DNA of 64,000 nt from positions 62,001 through 126,000 of the forward strand of contig CM072806.1 in assembly GCA_037013495.1 (NCBI GenBank), given 5' to 3'. The stretch is from Hippophae tibetana. Its lineage: Eukaryota > Streptophyta > Magnoliopsida > Rosales > Elaeagnaceae. The notes under the pieces were generated by a model, which did no database searches, was not told where the DNA came from, and was given only the letters and a program-made list of their open reading frames with translations. Below are positions 24,301 through 34,854 of the stretch, in pieces; position 1 is the stretch's first letter; each line of letters begins with the position of its first letter. A program made the position numbers and the translations under genes.

Positions 24301-25659
24301 CTACCAGTACATGAATTTGAGCTCCAAGTTTAATTACCTTTCTAGATCAAACAAATACTGATAACAATTTGATGTGAATTGGAATCAGATCCAATAGGCA
24401 AAGAATAACTATACCTTCTAACAGAAGATCATGATGGGTATAAGAAAGGTGGAATGCATCCTGATGATTATAATTAGCTTAAACTGAAAAATGAGTTATG
24501 TAGATGTACATATTCTTGATGACAAAGATTTTTTATTCTCGGGGGTAGACCTGTACCTCTTGAAATTCATAATGATCAAACATTAATAAAACAAACTATA
24601 TATACTTAATCTAAAAGAGAACTTAATCAAAATAATTAAGCTTTAAAAGAGGGGCAACATACGAACAATTTAACTGAAGTTATAAATTCTAACTTCTAAC
24701 AGTATTAATTAGTTTCCATTTTCCCCATTTAAAAAAAATGAACTCTGTGAGAAAAAATTGTTCAAACTTCAGAGTTCACAGTTCAGAGTCTTCAGACTAA
24801 CAAAAAAAACGACATATCATTCAGATTTCAGAGTTCAAACTTCAGACTTCAAACTTACCATTCAGTTTATTCTGGAAAAAACTACTACCAGACTACCAGT
24901 ACATGAATTTGAGCTCCAAGTTTAATTACCTTTCTAGATCAAACAAATACTGATAACAATTTGATGTGAATTGGAATCATATCCAATAGGCAAAGAATAA
25001 CTATACCTTCTAACAGAAGATCATGATGGGTATAAGAAAGGTGGAATGCATCCTGATGATTATAATTAGCTTAAACTGAAAAATGAGTTATGTAGATGTA
25101 CATATTCTTGATGACATAGATTTTTTATTCTCGGGGGTAGACCTGTACCTCTTGAAATTCATAATGATCAAACATTAATAAAACAAACTATATATACTTA
25201 ATCTACAAAGAGAACTTAATCAAAATAATTAAGCTTTAAAAGAGGGGCAACATACGAACAATTTAACTAAAGTTATAAGTTCTAACTTCTAACAGTATTA
25301 ATTAGTTTCCAGTTTCCACCATTTAAAAATAACGAACTCTGTGAGAAAAAATTGTTCAAACTTTAGAGTTCACAGTTCAGACTTCAGAGTCTTCAGGCTA
25401 AGAAAAAAACGACATACCATTCAGATTTCAGACTTTAGACTAACAAAAAAATGACATACTATTCAGATTTCAAAGTTCAGGCTAACAAAAAACCGCAATA
25501 CCATTCAGATTTCAAACTAACAAAAAAACAATATACCCTTCAGATTTCAGACTTCAGACTTCAGACTTACCATTCAGTTTATGCAGGAAAAAACTACTAC
25601 CAGACTACCAGTACTCTAGTAGTATTAGACCACATACCTATTTCGTGATTTTCGTCCAT
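21371..25659 (-). CDS. hAT transposase with BED zinc finger, two exons
   Basis: Catalyses cut-and-paste movement of E5. A short first exon at 25659-25638 (ATG, MDENHEI, then a GTATGT donor) joins phase-correctly to exon 2 at 23538-21371 (acceptor TATATAG), giving about 729 residues with no stop or frameshift. The long exon alone, from the ATG at 23488, would give 705. Domains: BED zinc finger at about residues 77-125 (W..F....C.YC...H....C), hAT core with catalytic acidic residues in LTSDCWTS and ITLDNASSND, and the C-terminal dimerisation region at about 630-700 (WWRANSFRFP, VASESAFSTGG with the third acidic residue, LDPFRSSLNPKMVETLVC). It resembles plant RICESLEEPER/DAYSLEEPER-type transposases. 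The 2.1-kb intron is packed with tandem repeats. Exon 1 is inferred from splice signals and phase. Confidence 0.9.
24030..24270. repeat. 42-bp tandem repeat in the transposase intron
   Basis: About five and a half copies of a unit with 'cagatttcagggttcagaat' followed by an A run and 'cgacataccatt'. Single-base differences separate the copies. Isolated copies recur at about 24790-24860 and 25400-25570. Confidence 0.92.
24262..25640. repeat. 592-bp tandem duplication in the transposase intron
   Basis: The block starting 'cttaccattcag' at 24262 is repeated from 24854 with very few differences, including the shared 'gaatttgagctccaag' and 'gatcatgatgggtataag' stretches. A third, short partial copy starts near 25566 and stops matching after 'ccagtac' next to exon 1. 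Confidence 0.9.
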
Positions 25660-25788
25660 TGTTGTCATGACACGACGCGACGCGAGAAGAGATGGTAACT
25701 GTTGGTGGAAGCGAGACGAGGAGAGGTGGCTAGTTTCTGGTTGAAGTAACGTGTGGAAGCGACGATAGGCAAACCCAGAGCGTAGACG

Positions 25789-25925
25789 AAGAAGTGGCGA
25801 AAGCAGAGCGTAGACGAAGAAGTGGCGAAAGCAGAGCGTAGACGAAGAAGTGGCGAAAGCAGAGCGTAGACGGCGAAGGCAGAGCGTAGACGACGAAGGT
25901 AGATCGTAGACGACGAAGGCGAGCG
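25789..25925. repeat. 28-bp GC-rich tandem repeat upstream of the transposase start
   Basis: Three near-identical copies of a unit with 'agcgtagacgaagaagtggc', then shortened copies ('agcgtagacgacgaaggc'). It lies about 130-270 bp upstream of the transposase ATG, in the presumed promoter or 5' leader. Confidence 0.92.
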
Positions 25926-26083
25926 CAGAGGAAATGAGATTCTGATTTCTGAGAGTGAAAATCGCTAGGGTTAGGGTTAAGCGTTAACGAGTGACGGCTT
26001 AACCCTAAACTCGAAAACAAAATATATATATATATACCCCGATTTATAATATTTTAAATAATAAAAATTATTTATTTAATAAA

Positions 26084-26293
26084 ACCGGTCCGGTCCGGTC
26101 CGGCCGGTTTATAATAATTAATAACCGGACCGGACCGTTTTAAAATCGGTTTTATTTAATAAGGACCGGACCGGACCGTTTTAAAATCGGTTTTATTTAA
26201 TAAGGACCGGACCGGACCGTTTCATTTACAAAACTGTTCGGTTCGGTCCGGTTTGGACCGGTTTTTTGGTTTAAAACAGTCCGGTCCGGTTTT
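26084..26293. repeat. E5 right subterminal CCGGTCCGGT cluster and 41-bp tandem repeat
   Basis: Dense copies of ccggtccggt in both orientations, including about two and a half tandem copies of a unit holding 'ggaccggaccggaccgtttt' and 'aaaatcggttttatttaat' (about 26124-26230). Confidence 0.88.
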
Positions 26294-26305
26294 TGGACAC
26301 CCCTA
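26294..26305 (-). repeat. E5 right terminal inverted repeat
   Basis: tggacaccccta, the inverted partner of the left end, directly next to the target duplication. Confidence 0.92.
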
Positions 26306-26313
26306 GTGGCGAG

Positions 26314-26745
26314 TACAAATCAGATCCCTTCTTCAAAGTTTGTCAAGATTAAAGGATAATCAGACATTTTTTTGTTCCTCATACACCACAGCAAAATAGA
26401 GTTACAGAACGAATGAATCATACTTTGGTTGAGAAAGTTCGATGTACACTATCTCAATCCAAATTGAGTAAGGAATTTTGGGCTGAGGCTTTGTCATATG
26501 CAACTCATATAGTTAACAGACTTCCTGCGACTACATTAGATGGGAAAACTCCTAAAGAGATATGGTCTAGACAACCTGCTTCTGATTATGATTCATTGCG
26601 AATATTTGGATGTCCTGCATATTTTCATGTTAGTGAATCCAAACTGGATCCTAGAGCAAAGAAAACTATTTTCTTGGGCTTTAAGGAAGGAGTTAAAGGA
26701 TTTCGACTTTGGTGTGGTGAATCCAAGAAGATCATCTTAAGCTGA
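26314..26745 (+). pseudogene. E4 integrase C-terminal half
   Basis: Resumes the integrase after the hAT insertion, with HTPQQNRVTERMNHTL (catalytic glutamate region), FWAEALSYATHIVNRLP, GKTPKEIWSRQP and LRIFGCPAYFHV. A stop at 26743-26745 is followed in frame by DVTFNESV, so it is a point nonsense change. The acidic linker continues at 26770-26985. Confidence 0.87.
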
Positions 26746-26989
26746 GATGTCACATTCAACGAGTCTGTTATGCTGAGACAAAAAAATTCAGAGAAAGAGA
26801 ATGAAAGTCCAAATACTCTTTCTAAGGTGATGCTTGAGACTACAGAAGATCCAGAAAAGATTACACCGACTACCGATCGTGGTGAAGATGAAATTGATGA
26901 TCAAGAAGAGATCTCAGTTGAGGTTAAGGTTCTCTTACCATCACCACTGATCAATCAACAGCCACAATCTATTGTCATTACTTAACCGA

Positions 26990-28078
26990 GAAGGGAGATT
27001 AGAAAGCCTACCATATACACAGACATGGTAGCATTTGCACTTCCAGTAATTGATGATGATGTCCTATACACTTATAAAGAAGTCGTGCAGAGAGTTGATA
27101 GTATGAAGTGGAAGATGGAAATGGATGAAGAGATGAAGTCTCTACACCAGAATTAGACTTGGGAGTTGGTTCAACTTCCCAAAGGAAAGAAAACTATTGG
27201 CTACAAATGGGTCTATGCCAAGAAGGAAGGTGTTGGTAAAGACAACATCAGATACAAAGCCAGATTGGTAGCAAAAGGCTATCCTCAGAAAGAAGGAATA
27301 GACTACAATGAGGTATTCTCACCTGTTGTTAAGCATTCATCTATTCAGATACTATTGGCTTTGGTAGCACAATTTGATCTCAAGTTAGCTCAACTTGATG
27401 TCAAAACAGCTTTTCTCCATGGTACTTTGAACGAACAGATCTACATGTCTCAACCAAATGGCTTCAAATTTCCAGGATGAGAAAATTGGGCTTGCAACCT
27501 GAGCAAGTCAATTTACGATTTGAAGCAATCACCCCAACAATGATACAAGCACTTTGATAGCTTCATCAAAGAGCATAAGTACACATGCAATCAGTTTGAT
27601 CACTGTGTATACTTTTGGAAAATCTAAGATGATACCTTCATTTATTTTCTCTTATATGTTGATGATATATTGATTGCATCTAAGAGAAATATGGAGATCC
27701 ACAGATTGAAGGCTTTGTTGAGTTCAGAATTTGAAATGAAAGATATTGGAGAAGCTAAGAAAATTCTTGGGATGGAAATCACAAGAGTTAGAGTTGCAAG
27801 CATAGTTTGTCTGACACAAACTCAGTATTTGAAGAAAGTACTACAAAGGTTTGACATTGATGAAAAAACCAAACCAGTAAGTACACCACTTGCTTCTCAC
27901 TTTCAATTGAGTGCATTGATGTCATCTAGCACCACCGATGAGAAGAAGCAAATGGAATGTGTTCCATATGCAAATGCCGTTGGTGCCTTGATGTATGCAA
28001 TGGTTTGCACTAGAACTGATATTTCCCACGTTAGTATGGTGATTCGGTACATGCATAATTCGGATAAAGGACACTGAC
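26990..28078 (+). pseudogene. E4 reverse transcriptase
   Basis: RT motifs in order: TWELVQLPKGKKTIGYKWVY, KARLVAKGYPQKEGIDY, LAQLDVKTAFLHGTLNEQIY, SIYDLKQSPQQ and an intact catalytic box LLYVDDILIAS (about 27650-27680), then KILGMEITR and GALMYAMVCTRTD. At least four in-frame stops (near 27155, 27478, 27541 and 27626) interrupt it, and another at 28076 precedes the RNase H. Confidence 0.88.
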
Positions 28079-28083
28079 AATCA

Positions 28084-28629
28084 GTGAAGTGGATTCTACG
28101 GTACATCTATGGTACTGTGGATATTGGTTTGAAGTTTGAGAGAAACAAGACTGAAGACAAACACTTAGTCGGATATGTGGATTCTGACTATGTTGGAGAT
28201 TTGGATAAGCGTCGATCTATAACTGGTTATGTGTTCACAATGGCAGAAGGACCACTTTGTTGGAGATCAACATTACAGTCAACTGTAGCTTTGTCTACTA
28301 CAAAGGTAGAGTATATGGCTGTAACAGAAACATTCAAAAAAGCTATTTGGCTTCTTGGGTTGACCAATGATTTGAGTATTATTCAAAAGAACGTGGAGGT
28401 TTTTTGCGACAGCCAAAGTGCCATTTGTTTGGCAAAGAACCAAGTTCATCATGGTCGCATCAAGCACATCGATGTTCGATTTCATTTTGTTCAGAAAATC
28501 GTCGATAAAGGGAATGTTATACTTCAGAAAGTCGGAACTGCAGATAATCCTGCAGATATGCTTACAAAAGTGGTTACAGGGATCAAGTTTCAACACTGCT
28601 TGAACTTGATCAACATCTCTCGAGCTTAG
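28084..28629 (+). pseudogene. E4 RNase H
   Basis: Copia RNase H: GYVDSDYVGDLDKRRSITGY, LSTTKVEYMAVTE, FCDSQSAICLAKN, RIKHIDVRFHFV, NPADMLTK. It runs open to its natural stop at 28627-28629, a short distance before the purine tract and 3' LTR. It is the only E4 domain without an internal stop, but nothing upstream could express it. Confidence 0.88.
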
Positions 28630-28685
28630 AGCGCCTAGGGCGTATTTGGAGGCAGCGTTATGAACTTTTTCGCCAAGGTAGAGAT

Positions 28686-29130
28686 TGTTGAATATTGGCT
28701 CTAAAAGTAACAAATTAGTGGCATAATTTAGGGAAACTAGTGGCCTAATTTGTGGCATGATTTAAGGAAATTAGTGGCCTAATTTAAGGCTTAAATTATG
28801 ATACAATTTAGGAAAAGAGAGTCTTGATTCATCTATAAATAGAGAAGAGTTCATGCATTAAAGAACAAGACAAAAATAAGAGAGAGTATAAGCAAACTCA
28901 AAGAGAAAAAATAATTATGAGTTTGAGAGTTTTTGTGAGTTTGTGGAAACACTTGAGAGATATTATTAGTGAGGAAATCTGTATTTGTATTCCGTATATT
29001 TCCTATTTAGTTCAATAATATCTGTTGTCTTTCGTATAACTAGACGAATCGTTGAACCACGTAAATTCTGTGTATTATTTTATCGTTTTGATATATTTAT
29101 ATACTGTTATTTATTATTTTCATATGGACA
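28686..29130 (+). repeat. E4 3' LTR, full-length copy
   Basis: Starts tgttgaatattgg and ends tatggaca, 445 bp. It contains an internal repeat of 'aaattagtggcctaatttg'-like words and a TATA box. Confidence 0.88.
28834..28841 (+). promoter_or_regulatory. TATA box in E4 3' LTR
   Basis: Reads tataaata within 'catctataaatagagaag', the usual plant LTR promoter context. The equivalent region is missing from the 5' LTR. Confidence 0.55.
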
Positions 29131-30916
29131 TATCTTGTTTACTAACTAATTAGCATTATGATCGGTTGATGTATGCCGTTGAGTTTTGGTTTTGGTCAAA
29201 CAATTGATGTATTTATATGCAGATCAAACAAAAACTGTATTATATTTATGACCAAGCCGTCAAACGAGAGAAAGAAGAAGAAAAATACGTGGTTTTTGAA
29301 TTCTGATCTATAAACAGTTCATGGATTTTCAAAAAAAAAAACATCTTAAAATCTATAATAATAAAACAATATATTAATATTGATATTAAATAATTATGAT
29401 TTAATTTAAATAATATTTGAATAAAATCATATAATAAATTATTTTTTAATAATAAAAGTATACAATATAAATATAAATAATATTATTTTTATAATATAAA
29501 TTTTAAAAATATTTATAAAACAGTTAATGGATAATATTTTTATCATTTAATTAATAATAATAAACTAATAAAACTGATAAATAAATGTGATCCATTATCC
29601 TGCCGGTCAGTCATAGAATCGATAGTGGACCACATATATAATCAATATACAGTAATAACTAATTGATATGTGTGGCTATAGCCTATATATACTTCAAATT
29701 ATTATTATTAGAATAATAATTATTAATGAAAATTTTAATAATAATTACATTAAAATAAAATTAATAATTAAAATATATAAATTTTTAATATATTCATACG
29801 GTAGCAATAATAAAAATAATATTATTACCTATTAATACTATACACTATTATTGATATATATAACTAACTTGCTTATGAAAATATCAGCTGTGCTATCAGT
29901 TAGTATTAAATGTCTGGGAAGTATTTGGTTTTATTTTTGATTTTAAGTTATAAAAATATATTTTAGTGTATGCTCAAATTCAGTGTAGAACTTTTGTGAT
30001 ATGTGATACACTGATCAGGACTAAAATGTGCGTTCTAGTTAGATGTTAGAGAAGTAGTCATTTATTTTTTATTTGATCCAGAAAAAACGGCGTTTAGTGC
30101 AATTTCCGGTCATAAGTTATTTGTTTTGGTATTAATTTTACATTAACAAAATATTCATATTAAAGATCATAGGTTATAAAATTTTAAATTAAATACGTAT
30201 ATTTTAATATATTAAATATAAATTTTAAATTAAATACATATATTTTAATATATTAAATATAAAATAAATAAATTAAAAAAAATGCTCAACACATAAAACT
30301 TATTTAAATAAATTAAAATTTTAAAATTTAAGTTTTATTTATAATTACATGATTTTTTAAAAATTATATTTCATTCATTTACACAAAGATACAAAAATAA
30401 CTAAATTAATAAAATAAAAATACCATAAACTATTTTACATTAAAAAATTAATTTTGTTGTAAAAGGAGAATAATCACTTTTTAATTCTCAAACATTACAA
30501 AAAAAATAAATTATATTTATTTAATGGATACCACGATACTTTGATGATTTTACTTTTATAAATTTAATACATTAATCATATTTCTTAAAATTAATACATT
30601 TTTGTCATATTACTATTATATTTTGAGTGTTTTAGCTATTTATAACCAAATTTTCTTAAGATATTTTTCTTGTAAAGAATTAAGTTGAATTAAAATTAAT
30701 CTTAGTAATAGGATTCACATAAGTAGATGTTTAAAGATGAAAATGTCTCAAAAAATAAAAAGTAAAGCAAATTAAAATCATCAAAATTTATTTAAAATGT
30801 TTAAAGTGTTCATAAATATAAAAGTAATGTAATTAAAGTAAAATTACATATATATTTAATTTGTAAAATTAATATGATCGTAACTAATTATTCTAAAAAA
30901 GATAAGAATTTTAAAA
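29131..30916. other. AT-rich spacer
   Basis: No gene or element end recognised. It contains a perfect-phase 41-bp tandem duplication (30181-30221 and 30222-30262), annotated separately. Confidence 0.4.
30181..30262. repeat. 41-bp tandem duplication
   Basis: Two adjacent copies starting 'attttaaattaaatac'; I see one base difference (cgta against cata). Confidence 0.9.
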
Positions 30917-31079
30917 CTAAAAAAAATTAAAAAAAAGAACTAGAGAGAGAAAGAGAGAAAAATGTGTGATTTTTGGGATTTGAGGGATGATGTTTATAAC
31001 GGTGGACAAGTTCTGTTTATAGATGAGAAAAAGGTTAAAAAAAGTGGAAAATATTTCAAAAATTGAATTTGAATGCGTT

Positions 31080-31215
31080 TGAATAGGCTGGCACCCGCGT
31101 GGAGGGCAAGATTTACGGAAGACGGGGGTTGGCACACAATGGGCTCGATGTAGACGTGTGTTAGGCTCGGCGAGGGCATGTGCTACTTATGCATGGGGCG
31201 CACACGGGACTCTAA
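31080..31215. other. GC-rich island in AT-rich spacer, unassigned
   Basis: About 135 bp with many CpG (acccgcgtgg, ggaagacggggg, ctcggcgagg, ggggcgcacacggg) between strongly AT-rich flanks and downstream of a short (GA)-rich run (about 30940-30960). Frames through it are short, and none looks like a known protein. It may be a fragment of an LTR or other element. Confidence 0.4.
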
Positions 31216-31489
31216 ATTTTTGACATTTTTGACCTATTTTTTTCATTTGTTTGACTTTTTCTCATTTTTCTCTCAACATATTTGTGATGTACTTTCTCTA
31301 GTATTTTTCTTCAATTTGAACGAAAATACTTAAAAAATAATAAAAATACTCATGATTCCATAAAGACAAATTTATATAAAAAATATAATAAAATCATACA
31401 AATATAAATCTATTTAATCAATTAAAGTACATTAAATTATGATATATTTAGTATTTTTTAAGCACTCATCAATTATTAATCTTTAAAGA

Positions 31490-33350
31490 AGCTATCATTA
31501 ATGAACTTGTGCTTAAATTGATTGTTTTAAGATTGATAGTTGATTTTGATTTATTTGATATAGTTATTAAATCATCAAATTGGGGTTATTTATCATTAAA
31601 TTTGTTCAAGAACACATATAGACATCTGTGCTTTTGTGCTAACCCTTTTACAATTGATTCGTGAAAATCTGATTAGTAGGAAGCTTATTAAAACGTTGGT
31701 CTAGATATTATCCACTTTAATATTAGAAATTGTGAAATCAGAGCAGTGGCTCATAAGTAAAGTATATTGGGGTAGTATCCTAAAGAGGGTAGCATACGAC
31801 CGAGTTTGTACTAGAACATTCATTTTTCATAGTGAAAAGTTAGGTGGTTCGATGGACTGGTGGTTTTTCTTTTAGATTATGGTTGTAGCCTAAGTTGTTT
31901 TCACATCAAAATATCATGTGTTATTCTTTCATTTTCTCATTTTATTTTTCATGTGATTGTATGACTAATTGATTTGTTTAGGTTATTAAATTATAAATTA
32001 ATAAAAATTGAAAATAACATATTTATCTCTTATAGGGTAATTAAGTCCGTATTTTATAAATTTTCAATTGGTATCATAGAAAATACTATATACACTTAGT
32101 GAGTTTGATCCTTATGGAGATACACTTTACTTATAGACCAAATGAAAGAAGGTAAGTCATTTGTTAGACCTTCATTTTTTGATGGGTATAATTATCCTTA
32201 CTGAAAGGCTTACATGCAAGCTTTTTTCAAACAAGATGAAAAAGTCTAGGATGTTATTCTTGATGGTTGGAAACCAATTTCGGTAATAAAAGATGATGTT
32301 ACAACTATAAAGCCAAGAAAATACTGGACTACTAAAGAATGCATCCTTAGTGAGGCAAACCAAAAAGTTCTAAGCTCGGGCTTTGTTGTAGTGTTCATAA
32401 ATGAGTTCCATCACATCTTCGATTATGAGACTACTAAAAATGCAATGAATGCACATGTTCTTGCTCTTTCTTATGAGGGAACTTTCCAAGTGAAACAAAC
32501 AAAATTGAGATTGCGAGCATCTCAATTTGATTCCATTAAAATAAGCAACACTTGAATTTTTGGTTAATTCTATGCTCGCTTTTGTAATATCACTAATGCT
32601 TATTCTAACATTGGTGAGAAAATTTCACAACCTATATAAGTATGCAAACTCCTAAGCTTTTTAAGAGCAGACTACAAGATGAAATTAACAATGATAGAAA
32701 AAAACAAGAATGTGGATACACTAAACATTGATGAACTTTTCAAGTCAATCTAAACCTATAACCTTACTCTTTATTCACCCAAGAAAACACAAGGATATGA
32801 CATTCAAAAAAAGCTTCAAAAAGTGCATCTCTAATAGTGATGAAGATATGAATGATTAGTCATTAGTCTTGTTAGCACAAAAATTTAAGAAGTTCTTTAA
32901 AAAGAAAGATTAAAAGAATAATCAATCTAATAAGAGACAATCTAATAGTTTGAGGGACCAAAATCAAGGAAAATTAAGCCTTTTAACTTTGATGGTAAGA
33001 AAACTAAGTCAAATAATCCTCAATGCTTTACTTGTAAAAGCTTTGGTTATATTTATGTAGAATATGTGAACAATAAAAAAAAAGTTAAAAAAGTCTTTAA
33101 TGGTACACTTAATGACATAAAAAGTAAGCAGGATAATGCTAGTAACTCAAAGGATGATGACACTAACTATTGTGTCTTCACCATAACTACCAAAACACTC
33201 CATAATGACTTCGACTCTAACTCAGATGAAGAAAATGATGAAATAAACTCTTTTCTCTTGCTGTTTGAGTTTAATGTATTGAATTATGATGAATTATTTA
33301 TTGATTTTCTAGGTACTAGAAAAGAGGGAGATAAATTACTTATTTAATAA
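31490..33350 (+). mobile_element. E6: decayed Ty1/copia leader and gag relic
   Basis: The upstream part (about 31490-31900) resembles another relic at 48350-48800, so it is probably an old LTR. A primer-site remnant tggtatcatag is at 32069-32079. The following gag-like text runs to about 33350. No protease, integrase or RT is recognisable downstream, so the relic is truncated. Confidence 0.7.
32142..33347 (+). pseudogene. E6 gag remnant
   Basis: From the ATG at 32142 the text reads RPSFFDGYNYPY, a copia gag N-terminus, then a stop and further homologous stretches (AYMQAFFKQDEKVWD with a stop in it, NAMNAHVLALSYEG, LRADYKM). A degraded zinc knuckle CFTCKSFGYIYVEYV (about 33030-33066) lacks the histidine and last cysteine. 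The final 33066-33347 stretch (93 codons, acidic, with KDDDTNYCVF) is open but only the tail of gag. Several stops and shifts make it non-functional. The family call rests on motif order and is moderately secure. Confidence 0.68.
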
Positions 33351-34851
33351 GCTAAATTTTAGATAAAGTCATCATTTGTGTAATATATATCAACTAATTT
33401 AATCAATAAATCACATTTTTTTTACATATAATACTCATTTATAGGTTTGTGTCGTACAACATTTATTCAAATTGAGCAAGTAAAATTAAAATTAAATAAT
33501 ATTATGATAGGTTAGTTTCCACTATCACACCGTGTTATTTTTATATATTTAAATTTCTTTTATATTTTTTCTCATATTAAGTTAAATAATATATATTATA
33601 TTATATTTAGATTGTGTTTTTTATTACTATCATCAATTATGACATTTATTTTGTATTATCTTTTAAAAAAAGATGAAAGAAATAAATATAAACTAAAAGC
33701 GAAAAAGTAACAAATAAAAAATGCTAAATTGGTTCAAAATAAAAAATAAAATAATGAGATTGTTGTCATATATTTTTTATTGGTCCACCACGTATTTAAA
33801 GTAAATTTTTAAAATTAATAAAATATCATTAAAAGATATATTTGATTTAGAATAAATTTGTTAAATGCAAAATGATACTTTTGTTAATCTAAAAATTATT
33901 AAATGTTATAAAAAATAACAAAAATAATAATGATACTAATTAATATAGTATAATATAATATAAATAAATTTTAAAAATAAATATTAAATAAATAAATTGT
34001 TAAAAATTACAAACAAAATGAGATGAAAAAATTTGCAAAACAAAACGGATGTAGCTATAATTTAGTGGCAACAAATTACAACAGGGAGTTGATAGACTTG
34101 TTAAGATTAAAATGGGTTTGGTACTCTTGTTTATATATTAAAGTTATTTATAATTTTATATATTATTAAAATATTTTATTTTTTACCTTAATTTAAATAT
34201 TAATATATATTTTAAATCATTTTAATTACTATATATTCATGTTTTAAAGATATTTTAATTAATTTATTAATATTTATTATATATCATGTTATTAAAATGT
34301 TTTATTTTAATATTCAATTTAAATATTGATATTTCTTTTAACCATTTTAAATAGTATATGTTCATTTTGATTAAAATTAATCATGTGTTATATATATCAA
34401 ATTAAACTATAACATTTTAAGGAATCAAAGAAAATGAAAAAAATTATAATAAAAAAATAATTTAATAATTAAAAGGATACCAATAATTAAATTCGGGTAC
34501 TAAAATATAATATTTTAATAACATGAGTGATTAAGAACATCAATACATTAACAACTATACCGAACAACATACAATACTAATTATAATAGTTTAAATTTAT
34601 ATTTTATTTTTTTGTATTAATACATTACTATTATTAATAATCATCTAAAGTTAAAATTTTAACAAAAGGATAACAAATTTAGAATAAAAGATCATAATTA
34701 CTTAATTATTATAATTTTAGAGTGAAAATATTATCACTATTTATAATAATATTATTATATATTTTTATTAATGATACTTTTATTCATTAATAACGACACT
34801 AAATTATAATTAATTATAAGATTAAAATATTTAATCAGTACGCTTTTCTTA
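33351..34851. other. AT-rich spacer
   Basis: No coding frame or repeat family recognised. Confidence 0.4.
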
Positions 34852-34854
34852 TTA

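Larger units (their letters stand above)
20869..26305 (-). mobile_element. E5: complete hAT DNA transposon nested in E4
   Basis: The insertion is framed by the exact 8-bp duplication gtggcgag (20861-20868 and 26306-26313), the hallmark of hAT transposition. Terminal inverted repeats read taggggtatcca on the left and, reverse-complemented, TAGGGGTGTCCA on the right (one mismatch in 12). Both ends carry dense ACCGGACCGG/CCGGTCCGGT words. A single two-exon transposase gene is read on the minus strand, with its promoter end at the right. 5437 bp. Intact ends, duplication and coding frame suggest a recent, potentially autonomous copy. Confidence 0.95.
18463..29130 (+). mobile_element. E4: Ty1/copia LTR retrotransposon, split by hAT element E5
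   Basis: The 5' LTR is at about 18463-18791, a tRNA-Met primer site (tggtatcagagtc) at 18795-18807, a purine-rich stretch near 28674-28685 and the 3' LTR at 28686-29130. Gag, protease, integrase, RT and RNase H follow in copia order on the plus strand. The integrase is split at the SDNGGE motif by the hAT insertion 20869-26305; without it E4 would be about 5.2 kb. Many stops interrupt the frames (often TAG or TGA where CAG, TGG or CGA is expected), so the element is long dead. No clear 5-bp target duplication is visible; the left flank is a TA repeat. Confidence 0.93.

Noticed and set aside
24005-24361. 118-codon frame with a repeated 14-residue unit
   Set aside because: It is the 42-bp tandem repeat, whose unit is divisible by three and so stays open by chance; it lies in the transposase intron on the opposite strand.
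25730-26020. 96-codon minus-strand frame upstream of the transposase
   Set aside because: It is a reading of the 28-bp GC-rich repeat array and the transposon end; no family resemblance, and the transposase start at 25659 with a donor site fits better.
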